Source: G963668345 sp965226215 (GTDB lineage: Bacteria; Acidobacteriota; Terriglobia; Bryobacterales; UBA6623). Taken from it: DNA of 64,000 bases. Under the pieces are notes generated by a model. It saw nothing but the letters and a program-made list of their open reading frames with translations, had not been told where the DNA came from and ran no database searches. Within the stretch, counting starts at the first letter, position 1; each line of letters opens with the position of its first letter. The stretch covers positions 4,712,001 through 4,776,000 of the forward strand of contig CBDDCH010000002.1 of the NCBI GenBank assembly GCA_965226215.1, written 5' to 3'. Position numbers and translations under genes: made by a program. Positions 17,679 through 28,492 of the stretch are shown here, piece after piece.

Positions 17679-18579
17679 TAAAGCGTCTATTGTTGGATAC
17701 TACCCGGCTGCTACAGGGCCGTTACTCTACCGGGGTTGCCGATCGTCAGCCTCCCCCGCGGCGCCTGCGACAGTCGGGTCGCCGGTCGCTCACCGTGTGT
17801 CGGGAACCGAACCGGCTCTCAGCGTGCAAGCCTTCGACGCGGAGTTTCTACTCGCGACCGCACACACAACTGCGTTTGCAAGATGGTTTTCGGGGCGGCG
17901 GCAGCCAATCGCGGGACCTCCCCAACGTCCGACGACATTGGCTCCTTTGTTGCTCTCCTCCCTATGGTCTATCGACGCTTGCCACTTAAAGCTGGAGACT
18001 ATACGCCGCCCGGGGCTCATCCCAAAGCCCAGCCTTGTCAGTCACATACTGTCTTAAAGCCAGGGATAATGAGTCGGCTGCTGCCCGCAGCCCAAGATGT
18101 CAACTGGCAGTTGCTTTCCTACGGTTCGACAACAAGACGCCTGGGGGCGGCACCGTCGCCGACCCAACCGCACGTACCGTTTTAGCGCGATCCCGCTGAG
18201 AGATTCTGCGGCAAACGTTTGTTCCGCAAGTACGCAGCGGAGCCACACCTCTGCTGTGCGCAAAGGCGTAGCAGCCCGTGGCAGGTAGGCGTCCACAGCC
18301 GGCTTGCCGAACATAACCGCACAAAGATGAAATGAGGCGGCTCGTCATCGGGGGAAGTGAGCTAAACTTCCCCCAGCGGGCTTCGCCCCGCTGCGCGGTG
18401 GACGGGGACGTTCCGGCCGGCTGCCCGAAAGCATCGAGCATTCCCGGATCTCAGCCGGGCTGCCGGTAGCGTGCATCTCAGATCCTCGCCGGCGAGCTAA
18501 GGTGTTTTCCGAGCCGGCGGACCTCAATTACGATTCCTGTCTCAAGCAGAACCCTGATGAGACCCGTCGATGGTTTTCC
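17679..18579. other. Divergent intergenic region upstream of nqrA and thiS-like gene
   Basis: About 900 bases with no recognisable protein in any frame. The nqrA promoter should lie near 17680-17760, but no clear box pair is seen. One copy of a dispersed repeat is at 18326-18374. Slightly lower GC in 17870-18060 is the only other visible feature. Confidence 0.5.
18326..18374 (+). repeat. Dispersed hairpin repeat, copy 1 of 3
   Basis: GATGAAATGAGGCGGCTCG begins a 49-base unit ending in the hairpin GGGGAAGTgagctaaACTTCCCC. Near-identical units occur at 28444-28492 (same orientation) and 29033-29084 (inverted), where they flank an IS110 relic. Confidence 0.75.
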
Positions 18580-18593
18580 TATAATAGAGGAGG
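18580..18593 (+). promoter_or_regulatory. TATAAT box abutting the Shine-Dalgarno of the ThiS-like gene
   Basis: TATAAT at 18580-18585 is followed at once by AGAGGAGG (18586-18593). If the box is used, transcription would begin near 18592, inside or just after the Shine-Dalgarno, giving an almost leaderless message. No good -35 hexamer is seen at the standard distance. Confidence 0.4.
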
Positions 18594-18606
18594 AGTGACG
18601 GACCGG

Positions 18607-18870
18607 ATGGGTGAGCCGGCCACCTCAAAACTGCCGCCGGCCGCTGAGCTGACTGCAAGCGAGCCATCGTGCCTGATCTACCTCAACGGCGAAGAACGAA
18701 GGGTTCAGCAGGGATCCACAATTTCTTTGCTGTTGGCTGAACTCAAACTGGCGGAAGACCAGGTCGCCGTGGAGATGGATCGGACGATCGTGCGACGCCC
18801 TGAGTGGCATTCAACTGAGATACACTCTGGCGCGGCGATCGAAGTGGTCCATTTCGTGGGCGGGGGATAA
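18607..18870 (+). CDS. ThiS/MoaD-type sulfur carrier protein
   Basis: This ubiquitin-like protein of 87 residues has the ThiS pattern IYLNGEERRV, then LLAELKL and VAVEMDRTIVRR, and ends in VVHFVGGG. The terminal Gly-Gly is where a thiocarboxylate forms. ThiS proteins deliver sulfur for thiamine thiazole synthesis, but thiG, thiF and other thi genes are not adjacent. It carries about 20 extra N-terminal residues. The ATG at 18607 is used because AGGAGG lies upstream. A GTG at 18595 is too close to that site. Confidence 0.85.
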   Translation: MGEPATSKLPPAAELTASEPSCLIYLNGEERRVQQGSTISLLLAELKLAEDQVAVEMDRTIVRRPEWHSTEIHSGAAIEVVHFVGGG

Positions 18871-18960
18871 ACAGAAATATTTCCTCCCACAGGACAAAAA
18901 GAACTACCCAGAACACTCCGGCTTGTCGTACAATCTCATAGTCCCTTTGCCTCGAACCGA

Positions 18961-19485
18961 ATGAGATCGACCATGCCGAAAGGGAAGAAGCCTAGTTCCT
19001 CTGAGCGTCCCCAACCCACCGGTACCTTCACTAGCCATGACGTGACGCGCATCACAGGCGTGACCCTACGTCAATTGCAGTGGTGGGATGAACAGGGCGT
19101 CATCAGTCCCATGCAGCGCGGTCACCGCCGACTGTACCAACTCCATGAGGTTATCGAAGTCAGCCTGATCACAGAACTCAGACGCAAGGGGATTTCGCTG
19201 CAGAAGATTCGACGCGTCCTTAAGTTTCTGCAAAAGGAGTTGGGGAAAGGCCTCTTCGAGTCTGTCCAGAATGGTCATGAAGTCCACTTACTGACCGACG
19301 GTAAGAATCTCTACCTCGAAGACGACCATCGACGGATCGTCGATATCCTCAATAACGCCAATCAGCCGATGATTTCGGTTTGCGTATCGGATCAAATCAG
19401 GCGCCTCTCCACGCCCATCGGTCTGAAGAAGGCAATGAAGTCGGACACCCGAGCCACGCCGGCCCGATCGGCTCGCGCTTCCTAG
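18961..19485 (+). CDS. MerR-family transcriptional regulator
   Basis: This 174-residue protein has an N-terminal winged helix (about 20-90) with FTSHDVTRITGVTLRQLQWW and DEQGVISPMQRGHRRLY, typical of MerR DNA recognition. The segment RRKGISLQKIRRVLKFLQKE is the first connecting helix. The C-terminal part has no cysteine or known ligand domain, so the signal is unknown. It lies 90 bases after the ThiS-like gene and upstream of the secretion cluster, but no operator can be assigned. Confidence 0.88.
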   Translation: MRSTMPKGKKPSSSERPQPTGTFTSHDVTRITGVTLRQLQWWDEQGVISPMQRGHRRLYQLHEVIEVSLITELRRKGISLQKIRRVLKFLQKELGKGLFESVQNGHEVHLLTDGKNLYLEDDHRRIVDILNNANQPMISVCVSDQIRRLSTPIGLKKAMKSDTRATPARSARAS

Positions 19486-19601
19486 CACAGCCCCGCGCGC
19501 CTACCATTCCAGGGAGAAGGGCCCGGTTCAGACCCTGGCGGGTCTCGGAGTGTCGGGAGGCGGCCGCAGTCTCGCCCAAATAACGCAACTCACATCCACG
19601 T

Positions 19602-20297
19602 TTGACCCGGTTTCCGCGTCATCCCTGTGTGGCCCGGATCTCCAGGGAGGGGTGTCGTGCGCTTGCGGCGGTTCTCGTTCTGGCGGTCCCTGCGGGCGCC
19701 GAACAGCAGCTGAAGGGCGTGCTGTCGAGGATCGAAAGACGCTATAACAGCCTGGCAACGCTCGTTCTACAGTTCGAGCACACCTGGTCGTACGCTAGCC
19801 GGCCCCGACGGCAGGAAGAAGGCACGCTCTACTTGCGCCGTCCTTTGAAAATGAGCTGGGAGTACACAAAGCCGGCCGGGAAGTTGCTCGTCGGAGACGG
19901 CGAGGTCCTTCACATGTACAACCCGCAAGCCAACCAGGTTCGGCGCCTCAAACTCAGCGAAACTGGCGACCTGAGAGCGCCTTTGGCGTTCCTGCTAGGC
20001 CGTCTTCGGTTCCGAAAACTCTTCCGTAACCTGCGCGTCGAACGGAGGGACGAAAAAAGCATTCTTGTCGGAGAAGGCCGATCCGGCAACGAAGCGTATC
20101 GCCGGGTGGAGTTCACCTATGACCCGCGGGACTTCCGTTTGCTTCACCTCCGGGTGATTGGTCAAGACGAATCCATCAATGCCTTCCGTTTCGAGAACGA
20201 ACGGATCAATGTGCCGCTGGACCCAAGCCGCTTCCACTTCCAGCCGCCACCCGAGGCCGAAATCATCAACGACTTCCGCGACCGGGAGGTTCGATGA
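19602..20297 (+). CDS. LolA-like outer-membrane lipoprotein carrier
   Basis: This 231-residue protein has a signal peptide ending near PAGA and the LolA fold pattern: LVLQFEHTW, EEGTLYLRRPLKMSWEY, KLLVGDGEVLHMYNPQANQV, LAFLLGRL. LolA ferries lipoproteins from the inner to the outer membrane. The start codon is uncertain: TTG at 19602 or an in-frame GTG about nine codons later, which makes a shorter signal peptide. Its stop overlaps the start of the gspF-like gene, so it is the first gene of the cluster. Confidence 0.8.
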   Translation: MTRFPRHPCVARISREGCRALAAVLVLAVPAGAEQQLKGVLSRIERRYNSLATLVLQFEHTWSYASRPRRQEEGTLYLRRPLKMSWEYTKPAGKLLVGDGEVLHMYNPQANQVRRLKLSETGDLRAPLAFLLGRLRFRKLFRNLRVERRDEKSILVGEGRSGNEAYRRVEFTYDPRDFRLLHLRVIGQDESINAFRFENERINVPLDPSRFHFQPPPEAEIINDFRDREVR

Positions 20298-21508
20298 TGG
20301 CCGAGTTCGTCTGCAAGTTCGCCGACCTCGACGGACGAGTCCGGCAGCAAGTGGAATCGGCCGAATCGGAAGATGAGCTGCGCCGGCGATATGGCGATCG
20401 CGGCCTGTTGCTCTACTCTGTCAAACCGCGGCGCGCCCTCCGCGGCATCCAGTTCGAGACCCTTCGGCGGCGCGGCGGCCGCCTCAATCTCGAGCAGTTC
20501 CTGATCTTCAACAGGCAGTTCGTTACCTTGACTCGAGCAGGCTTGCCGATTTTGAAGTCACTTGAACTGCTGGCTGCCAACACGAAAAACCGACGGCTGG
20601 GCGGCTACCTTGACGCCATTCGCGGCGAGGTGAAGACCGGGGTCGCGCTCTCGGAAGCCTTTCGTAGCCAGGGCATATTCCCTCCGATCTACACAACGTC
20701 GTTGATGGCGGGTGAGAAGAGCGGCAGCCTGCCGGATGTCATTGATCGATACGTGCAATACCAGAAGCTCGCACTTGGGGTGCGCAAGAAGATCCTCGTT
20801 TCGTTGATCTATCCCTGCGTTCTGGTCACGTTAGTGCTGACTCTGGTGGTTTTTCTGGTGACTTATGTCGTTCCCGAGTTCGCGACTCTCTACAACAGCA
20901 TGGACGCACCGTTGCCCTACATGACGGAACTGCTCGTGGCGTTCGGTGTCACCCTAAGCGAGAACCTGTTGCTAATCGCAGGTGTGTTGCTAGCGATCGT
21001 AGTCCTGGGCGCGGCGTTGGTGCGCTCGGAGAGTGTTCGCACCCGTTTGGATCGCCTCAAGATTAGGATCCCGCTATTTGGCTCCATCTGGATCAAGTAT
21101 CGGGTGTCTCAGCTTTGCCGCCTGTTGAGCACTCTGTTGGCCGGGGGCATTCCACTGCTGCAGGCGCTCGAAACGACCGGCGAATCGCTGGGGTCGAAAA
21201 TGCTACAGCAGGCGGTCATGGGGTCTCGTAGGATGGTGAAGGAGGGCCAATCCCTGTCGCAGGGTATGAGCGAGGCCGGCATCTTCCCTTCGCTTGCGAT
21301 CGAGATGGTCCATGTTGGGGAGTCGACCGGCGCTTTGCCGGAAATGCTGAATTCCGTCGCCGAATTCTTCGACGACGACGTCAGCACGCGGATGGCGGCG
21401 GTTCTAGCGCTCCTCGAACCTGCAATTATGATTTTCATGGGTATTTTCGTCGCCTTTGTGCTGATATCGCTTTACTTGCCGATCTTCAGCCTGGCGGAAA
21501 GGATCTAG
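20294..21508 (+). CDS. Type II secretion/type IV pilus inner-membrane platform protein (GspF/PilC)
   Basis: A 404-residue polytopic protein with two T2SSF domains (about 70-193 and 270-395), each with the motif of the family (LPILKSLELLA; LSTLLAGGIPLLQALE), and three membrane helices (about 170-195, 220-240, 372-398). It anchors the assembly ATPase and moves pseudopilins. Start codons ATG ATG at 20294/20297 overlap the previous stop. Confidence 0.94.
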   Translation: MMAEFVCKFADLDGRVRQQVESAESEDELRRRYGDRGLLLYSVKPRRALRGIQFETLRRRGGRLNLEQFLIFNRQFVTLTRAGLPILKSLELLAANTKNRRLGGYLDAIRGEVKTGVALSEAFRSQGIFPPIYTTSLMAGEKSGSLPDVIDRYVQYQKLALGVRKKILVSLIYPCVLVTLVLTLVVFLVTYVVPEFATLYNSMDAPLPYMTELLVAFGVTLSENLLLIAGVLLAIVVLGAALVRSESVRTRLDRLKIRIPLFGSIWIKYRVSQLCRLLSTLLAGGIPLLQALETTGESLGSKMLQQAVMGSRRMVKEGQSLSQGMSEAGIFPSLAIEMVHVGESTGALPEMLNSVAEFFDDDVSTRMAAVLALLEPAIMIFMGIFVAFVLISLYLPIFSLAERI

Positions 21509-21579
21509 GAGCTTACGTGGTGTACATATCGGCGGCGATTCGCCCCCGCAAGGCACCTCCCACGAGGCTTTGTTGAAAA

Positions 21580-23199
<1,620 letters not shown>

Positions 23200-24105
23200 A
23201 TGCTCCAACGACTCAAATATCTGGTACAAGATCCGCCGCCGCCGCTGGTGTTTGAAATCAGCGAGCGGTCCGTGACTGCGGTGCGACGGCACTCGAGAGG
23301 CCTCGATGTGGAGGCGAAGGCCGAACGGGAACTCGCCGAGGGCACGATTCTATCTTCGCCAGGAAAGCAGAACGTACAATCGCCGGACGAGCTTGAGCAG
23401 GCCGTGGAGAGCCTGTTTCAAGAGCTGGGCCCGGCGAAGCGGCCTGATGCGGCCCTGCTTTTACCCGATGCCTGCGCGCGCCTTACAACACTCGACTTCG
23501 ACCAACTTCCCGGAGATGGGAAAGAGCGGCTGGAGCTGATCCGATTGCGCCTGAAAAAAACCCTGCCGTTTGACGCTACGCTGGCGCGGATCGCCTACCA
23601 GGCACAGCGCACAACGGCCGGATGGGCCTTACTTATCGCGGTGACGCTCCCCGAAGTTGTCAAGCAGTATGAAACTCCGTTACAGAAGGTGGGACTCGAT
23701 CCCGGTTTTGTGGCGGTCTCGGCAGCCTCGGCGCTGAACTTGGTCCCGGCCGATGGTATGGTCCTGTTCGTTAAGCTCGCCGCGCGGTCGCTGACGATCG
23801 CCGCGGTTGAAGAGGGCATCGTCCGCTTGGTTCGAACGGTCGAACTTGCGCCCGATGCCGATCGGTCCGCTTCCGAGGTGCTGGAAGAGATGGCGATCGA
23901 TCTGTTCCCTACCACCGTGTTCGTGGCCGACAATCTTGGTGCGCCCGTAGCGAAGGCGGTCTTGTGTGGCTTTGATCATCTTCTGCCGGCTGCGGTCCCG
24001 TACTTTTCAAGCGAGTTGGGTGTTGATGTCGAGCCGCTGCGTTCTCCCTATGGCGTGATCGAAGGCCAAGAAGCAGGAATCTGGGGTTACCTGAGTACCC
24101 AGTAG
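23200..24105 (+). CDS. PilM-like actin-fold protein
   Basis: The 301-residue product is weakly similar to PilM/GspL-cytoplasmic actin-like domains: an initial segment PLVFEISERSVTAVRR (phosphate-1-like), then a long alpha/beta region, and no membrane helix. PilM binds the N-terminus of PilN under the membrane. Its position after gspE and before pilN, with no gap, supports this more than the sequence itself. Confidence 0.72.
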   Translation: MLQRLKYLVQDPPPPLVFEISERSVTAVRRHSRGLDVEAKAERELAEGTILSSPGKQNVQSPDELEQAVESLFQELGPAKRPDAALLLPDACARLTTLDFDQLPGDGKERLELIRLRLKKTLPFDATLARIAYQAQRTTAGWALLIAVTLPEVVKQYETPLQKVGLDPGFVAVSAASALNLVPADGMVLFVKLAARSLTIAAVEEGIVRLVRTVELAPDADRSASEVLEEMAIDLFPTTVFVADNLGAPVAKAVLCGFDHLLPAAVPYFSSELGVDVEPLRSPYGVIEGQEAGIWGYLSTQ

Positions 24106-24115
24106 GACTTACGCC

Positions 24116-24682
24116 ATGAGCATAACACTCAATCTCGCGACGCAGCCTTTCGGCCGAACGCGCCTGTTCTGGTTGCTGAGCGGGATCTCCAGCGTGGTGC
24201 TCGCAACGACGGCGGTGTGGCTCTTGACAGTGTATTTCCAGGAAAACGAGATTCCGCCGGAGCTTCTCATGCAGGAGCGTCAACTTCGCTCCGAGTTGAA
24301 CACCTTGTCGGCGAGCGAGCGCCAACTCAGGGCCACGCTGGAAGAGCCGGCCAATGGCGACGTCCTTGAGCGCTCGCTGTTCCTTAACGAGTTGCTCTAT
24401 CGCAAGGGTATCTCGTGGACACGCACCTTCGCGGATCTTGAGAAGATATTGCCGCCTCGGGTGCAGATGTTTCAAATCCGCCCCCAGGTTACGTCCTACC
24501 ACAAGGTGTTGCTCGAGATGCAGGTGGGTGCGGAGACTCCAAAGGATTTCATTGAGTTGCTCAAGGTGCTCGAATCTTCGGAATTGTTCGGCGCGGCGGA
24601 CTTGCGTGGAAACTCGCCGCCAACCGAGAACCAACCTCTGTTTCGATACCAACTGATGGTGAGCTATGACCAGCAGCTCTAG
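24116..24682 (+). CDS. PilN-like membrane protein
   Basis: This 188-residue protein begins SITLNLATQPFGRTRLFWL, resembling the INLLP/NLA start of PilN that docks into PilM, then one membrane helix (about 18-40), a coiled coil (45-75) and a ferredoxin-like periplasmic domain. It lies 10 bases after the pilM-like gene. Confidence 0.8.
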   Translation: MSITLNLATQPFGRTRLFWLLSGISSVVLATTAVWLLTVYFQENEIPPELLMQERQLRSELNTLSASERQLRATLEEPANGDVLERSLFLNELLYRKGISWTRTFADLEKILPPRVQMFQIRPQVTSYHKVLLEMQVGAETPKDFIELLKVLESSELFGAADLRGNSPPTENQPLFRYQLMVSYDQQL

Positions 24683-24721
24683 CCCGCTTTTCTCACCACG
24701 TGGCGAGGCGAAGTGCGTGAG

Positions 24722-24821
24722 AAGCCCGTCAGTACAAGGCGCGTGCCGCTCGGCGCGCGGAAGCGTACTTGAACAGTACGTTGAGCACGGCGAGCAAGCG
24801 CAACGCAGTAATGGCGGGCTT
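24722..24821. repeat. 100-base MITE-like element between pilN and pilO
   Basis: Ends AAGCCCGTCA (24722) and TGGCGGGCTT (to 24821) are inverted repeats, and the inside has the hairpin GCGTACTTGAACAGTACG. It splits an otherwise tightly packed operon but leaves both genes intact. The pilO start follows with its own GGGGGTGAG Shine-Dalgarno. Confidence 0.65.
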
Positions 24822-24852
24822 ATTGTGTGCTTCGATCGTCAGGGGGTGAGAA

Positions 24853-25443
24853 ATGCGGGCTAAGATCGGTCTGTCTACGTCTTGGCTGGCTTCACTACTG
24901 CGTCAGGTCACGCCAACACACGTTTGTGCCCTGCTAGGGCTGATCCTGCTGTTCGATCTTGTGTTCTATTTCTTTGCGGTAAGGCCCCTTAGTGCGCGAG
25001 AGCAGGAGAAACGGGCGTTAATCTCGACTTTGTCACAGCAGGTGGAAGAAAGGACCGAGCAGGTCGCGAAACTGAAGCTGGTTGTCGACAAGGTGGAACA
25101 GGCCCGCAGCCAGGGGGACAAGCTGATCGAAGAGATCACCCTGGTTCGTCGAACGACCTTCTCGACTTTGGTCGCCGAGCTTGATGGTGCGGCCCAGGAG
25201 TCGGGCGTTGAAGCGCGCGAGAGCGCCTACGACGTCCAGCCGATCGAGGGCGCCGAACAATACGGGATGGTCACCATAAGCGCCAACTTTCGGGGGCGCT
25301 ACGAGAACCTGGTGAAGTTCCTGAATCGGCTCGACCGCTCAGAGAACTTTCTCATTATCGAATCGCTAGGGGCGGCGCCGCGAGCCGATTCCGAAGAGCT
25401 GAATGTAACGATGAAGATCGACACTTTCGTGCGAGAGTTATGA
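24853..25443 (+). CDS. PilO-like membrane protein
   Basis: A 196-residue protein with a single membrane helix (about 24-46), a strong coiled coil (50-95, EEIKLK-type heptads in LISTLSQQVEERTEQVAKL) and a ferredoxin-like C-domain. This is the PilO layout: PilO pairs with PilN to form the inner-membrane alignment subcomplex. Its last four bases overlap the start of the next gene. Confidence 0.8.
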   Translation: MRAKIGLSTSWLASLLRQVTPTHVCALLGLILLFDLVFYFFAVRPLSAREQEKRALISTLSQQVEERTEQVAKLKLVVDKVEQARSQGDKLIEEITLVRRTTFSTLVAELDGAAQESGVEARESAYDVQPIEGAEQYGMVTISANFRGRYENLVKFLNRLDRSENFLIIESLGAAPRADSEELNVTMKIDTFVREL

Positions 25444-26132
25444 AACTAGGGGCGGAGCGCAACAAAATCATAGTGCTGGCGGTGGCGTCGACCGTCGCGG
25501 CAGGGACGGTCTACCTGCAGTTCTTCGCCGGAGAAGAAGCCACGCCGACGAGGCGACGACCCGCCGCGGTGACTCGCAGTTCGGCTCCCGCAAGGGCCCC
25601 GCGTCAAAGGCGTGCCTCAGCCCCGCCGCGCCAGGTTCGAGGGCAGAGCTTCCGTCCCACGTTTCACAGGGCGGATTCAGACGAACCGCTTGATCCTATG
25701 ACCGTCGATCCGACTCTGCAAACGGATTTGCTCGCCAAGGTGCGCTCGGTGGAGTTCGAGGGCATCGAGCGCAATCTGTTTCGGTTTGGCGAGCGCAAGA
25801 AGCTGGTCGCTTCACCTTCGGCGGAAGAGATCAAGCAGTCCCAAGAGCGCTTGAAGAAGCTCCAGGCACAGAAGGCGAAGACGATCAAGAAGAAGCGGGG
25901 CGCTCGAAAACCGACGGCGCCCCCCATTGAGTGGAAATATTACGGTTTCGCTAATTCCCGCCGCGACACGAGGAAGCGGGCGTTTCTGCTGGACGGTGAA
26001 GAGATCTTCGTTGCGACGGAAGGCGATGTTTTCAAGAAACGCTATCGTATTGTGCGCATCGGGATCAACTCGATCGTCATTGAGGACATGCAGTTCAAAG
26101 AGGAGCAGAAGTTGCCGTTGGAGGAAAGCTAG
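25440..26132 (+). CDS. PilP/GspC-like protein
   Basis: This 230-residue protein has one N-terminal helix (10-30), an Arg/Pro/Ala-rich linker (35-75), a basic coiled region (128-160) and a small C-terminal beta domain (160-230: IEWKYYGFANS, RAFLLDGEEIFVATEGDVF, YRIVRIGINSIVIED). The last part resembles the homology-region domain of PilP/GspC that binds the secretin. It probably completes the PilMNOP set. No lipobox is present, unlike classic PilP. Confidence 0.65.
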   Translation: MKLGAERNKIIVLAVASTVAAGTVYLQFFAGEEATPTRRRPAAVTRSSAPARAPRQRRASAPPRQVRGQSFRPTFHRADSDEPLDPMTVDPTLQTDLLAKVRSVEFEGIERNLFRFGERKKLVASPSAEEIKQSQERLKKLQAQKAKTIKKKRGARKPTAPPIEWKYYGFANSRRDTRKRAFLLDGEEIFVATEGDVFKKRYRIVRIGINSIVIEDMQFKEEQKLPLEES

Positions 26133-26228
26133 TGGTGCCTCGATGTGGCGCGCGCATTCTTGGATGCCGGGTCGTCGTTCGTGGCGAGTCGGGCGCCAGC
26201 CGAACGATCGTTGCTAGCATGAAAGAAG

Positions 26229-27875
26229 ATGATGATGCGAGGGCGCACGGTGAGAGCTAAACCGTCCGGCAGAGCGGGGCGCCAAGGCTTCGTTCTTCTG
26301 AGCCTGCTGTTTTTCGTCGCCGCCATCGCCATTCAGGTCGCGATCTCGCTGCCTCAGGCGGCCATGCAGGCCCAGAGGGTCCGCGAAGAGAGGCTGATCT
26401 ATCGCGGCAAACAGTACAAGCGGGCCGTGCAGCTTTATTTCCGCAAATACCAGAAGTACCCGGAAAAGATAGACGACCTCGAAGAGACCAATGGCCAGCG
26501 GTTCTTGCGCCGCCGCTACAAAGATCCTTTGACCGGCGAAGACGAGTGGCGTCTCGTCCACATGGGAGCGGACGGACGCATGGCCGATTCGCTCATCTAC
26601 GACACCGAGGAGGAAGAGGGCCAGGAGGGCTCTTCCCTCTACCGTGGCACTCGCCCGAGCGTGCCGATGGGATCGTCCGTTGGGTTCCAGGGCTACTCGG
26701 CAGGGCTTACCACGCCTGACGGTCGCTTCCGAGGCGCGGAGCGGGCGCGGGCCGTTAGGCAGTCCGCCGCCCCCACCATTCCCGGCCAATCGGCTCCCGG
26801 CGCCTACGGTGGAACCGGGCAACCGGGCTACGAGGGCGAGCTCGACCCCAACAACCCCAACCCATCGCCCTACGGTATTGCGCCTGGGCAGCCGGGACAG
26901 CCCGGCCAAGCAGGTCAACCCGGAGCGGGAGGTCAGCCCGTCACGGGCCAATACCCAGGCTATTCGCGAGTGCTGCCCGGCCAGGTTCCGCCCACTGCCG
27001 GTCAGCGAGCCGGGAACCGGCAGAGGCTTCCTGGGCCCTTCGGGGCCCAACTCGGCACAGGCTATCCCCGGGGAGCGACGAATAGGCCGCTGTCTAATCG
27101 GACAGGTTTCGGGGGTCAAGGCTTTGGCTCTGCCGGAGGACAGCCCGCCCCTGGACGACGAACTAGCCCGCCACAAGGGTTTGGTGCGCCGGGCATGAAC
27201 CAGCAAGCCGCCAACGTCATCGGTAGACTCCTGACCCAGCCGCGGCCTGGAGGTCTCCAAGGACTCCGTGGCCGCGGAGGATCGACCTCCGGACAGGTTG
27301 GCTTCAGCAAGGGAATCGCTGGTGTGGCCAGCAAGGTAGAGGACCGTGGCGTCATGGTCTACGAGGGACGCGAAAACTACAACGAATGGGAATTCGTCTA
27401 CGACTACCGTCAGGACCAGGGCTTCGGGGCGGCAGGTGCTGGGGTCCCGGGAACCATGGCGGGCCAGCGGCCTGCTGGGGGCCAGCCTGGTTTGACGTCG
27501 GGCGGTTTCATGACCGCCAGACCCGGCGCGGTCGGAGGCGCCCGGACAGGCGCTGGAGCCTTCGGAAGCAGCTCGCCTTCGGGGTCACGAAGGACCGGCT
27601 CGCCCTACGGAGCGGGAGGAGCGCCCTCTCCCTACGGTCAAAGGCGGCCTAGGCGGCCGGGCTTCGCTCCCAACTTTACCGGTGTCCCAACCGGCGGCTC
27701 TCCCTCCCCCTATTCACCCGGTAGGGACCGGCGCCAGCCATCACAGCGGCCCGGAGCAGGTATGCTGGGGCCCGGATCGCCCTATCCCGCTCCACCGCCG
27801 ATTCCGGGAATCACAGCCCCGCTCCAAGACAGTAGCGGCGCGCCCGGCTCTCCGGACGCCCGCTCCCGGCGCTGA
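26229..27875 (+). CDS. Pseudopilin-like protein with long Gly/Pro/Gln-rich tail
   Basis: This 548-residue product starts with a basic leader and the type III signal site GRQ-G/FVLLSLLFFVAAIAIQVAI, then an alpha spine, the pseudopilin-like domain AVQLYFRKYQKYPEKIDDL (about 60-120), and about 380 residues of low-complexity Gly/Pro/Gln/Ser sequence with GQPGQAGQPGAGGQP-type runs. A second conserved piece, YEGRENYNEWEFVYDYRQ, sits near residue 380. Residue +5 after the predicted cleavage is Ser, not Glu, as in minor pseudopilins such as GspK. Four start codons are close together; ATG 26229 or 26232 fits. Confidence 0.75.
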   Translation: MMMRGRTVRAKPSGRAGRQGFVLLSLLFFVAAIAIQVAISLPQAAMQAQRVREERLIYRGKQYKRAVQLYFRKYQKYPEKIDDLEETNGQRFLRRRYKDPLTGEDEWRLVHMGADGRMADSLIYDTEEEEGQEGSSLYRGTRPSVPMGSSVGFQGYSAGLTTPDGRFRGAERARAVRQSAAPTIPGQSAPGAYGGTGQPGYEGELDPNNPNPSPYGIAPGQPGQPGQAGQPGAGGQPVTGQYPGYSRVLPGQVPPTAGQRAGNRQRLPGPFGAQLGTGYPRGATNRPLSNRTGFGGQGFGSAGGQPAPGRRTSPPQGFGAPGMNQQAANVIGRLLTQPRPGGLQGLRGRGGSTSGQVGFSKGIAGVASKVEDRGVMVYEGRENYNEWEFVYDYRQDQGFGAAGAGVPGTMAGQRPAGGQPGLTSGGFMTARPGAVGGARTGAGAFGSSSPSGSRRTGSPYGAGGAPSPYGQRRPRRPGFAPNFTGVPTGGSPSPYSPGRDRRQPSQRPGAGMLGPGSPYPAPPPIPGITAPLQDSSGAPGSPDARSRR

Positions 27876-28361
27876 GTTCCGCCACCGGTGAAGAATGCAG
27901 GGACAAACACTCCTGTTGTCCTAGCCGCCGTCAGGCGGCTCGCTGAGCTGCACGTTCTTTCCTGCGTCGCCGCTTCGCGGTGAAGGACCGGCAGAGCAGG
28001 CGAGCCCCGGACAGAACCGTGCCCGTCAGGGCGCGGGAGCCGCGAAGCGGCGGCAGGATTATAGCCCAGGGTGGAGCGAAGCGGAACCCTGGGTACGAAT
28101 GCAACAGCCCAACAAGCACTGTAAGGGCGCAGGAAAACACCACATCCGAGAACCGGACAGAGCCCCGCTCGTTAGGGCTCGGGAGCCGCGAAGCGGCGGT
28201 AGGATTATAGCCTAGGGTGGAGCCGGAACGGCGGAACCCTAGGTGACGGCCCGGGCCCCGACGAGCCCTGAAAGGGCGGCAGGAAACACTCATCGCCACA
28301 AGAAACGCTCCTCATATTCAAGTTCGTTCCACTTCAACAACGAGAAATTCGTCCTTGAACG
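27876..28361. repeat. Intergenic repeat array after the pseudopilin gene
   Basis: No gene is recognisable. Two tandem degenerate blocks each hold GGGAGCCGCGAAGCGGCGG, GATTATAGCC, an AGGGTGGAGC...GGAACCCT hairpin and a CTGNAAGGGCG unit (about 28030-28160 and 28175-28290). The expected secretin gene is not here. Confidence 0.6.
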
Positions 28362-28492
28362 AGGAAAACATCGACGCCAAACCGTTGTGGGACGACCACC
28401 TTCGCGGCCAACCAAACGGCAGAACAGGCAACAACCGAACAGAGATGAAATGAGGAGGCTCGTCATCCGGGGGGAGTGAGCTAAACTTCCCC
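28362..28492 (+). repeat. Left arm of ~130-base inverted repeat (includes hairpin repeat copy 2)
   Basis: Runs from AGGAAAACATCGACGCCA to the hairpin ending CTTCCCC. It matches the complement of 29033-29164, strongly over its inner 70 bases (AACAGGCAACAACCGAACAG and onward) and more weakly outside. It truncates the IS110 transposase relic. Confidence 0.7.
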
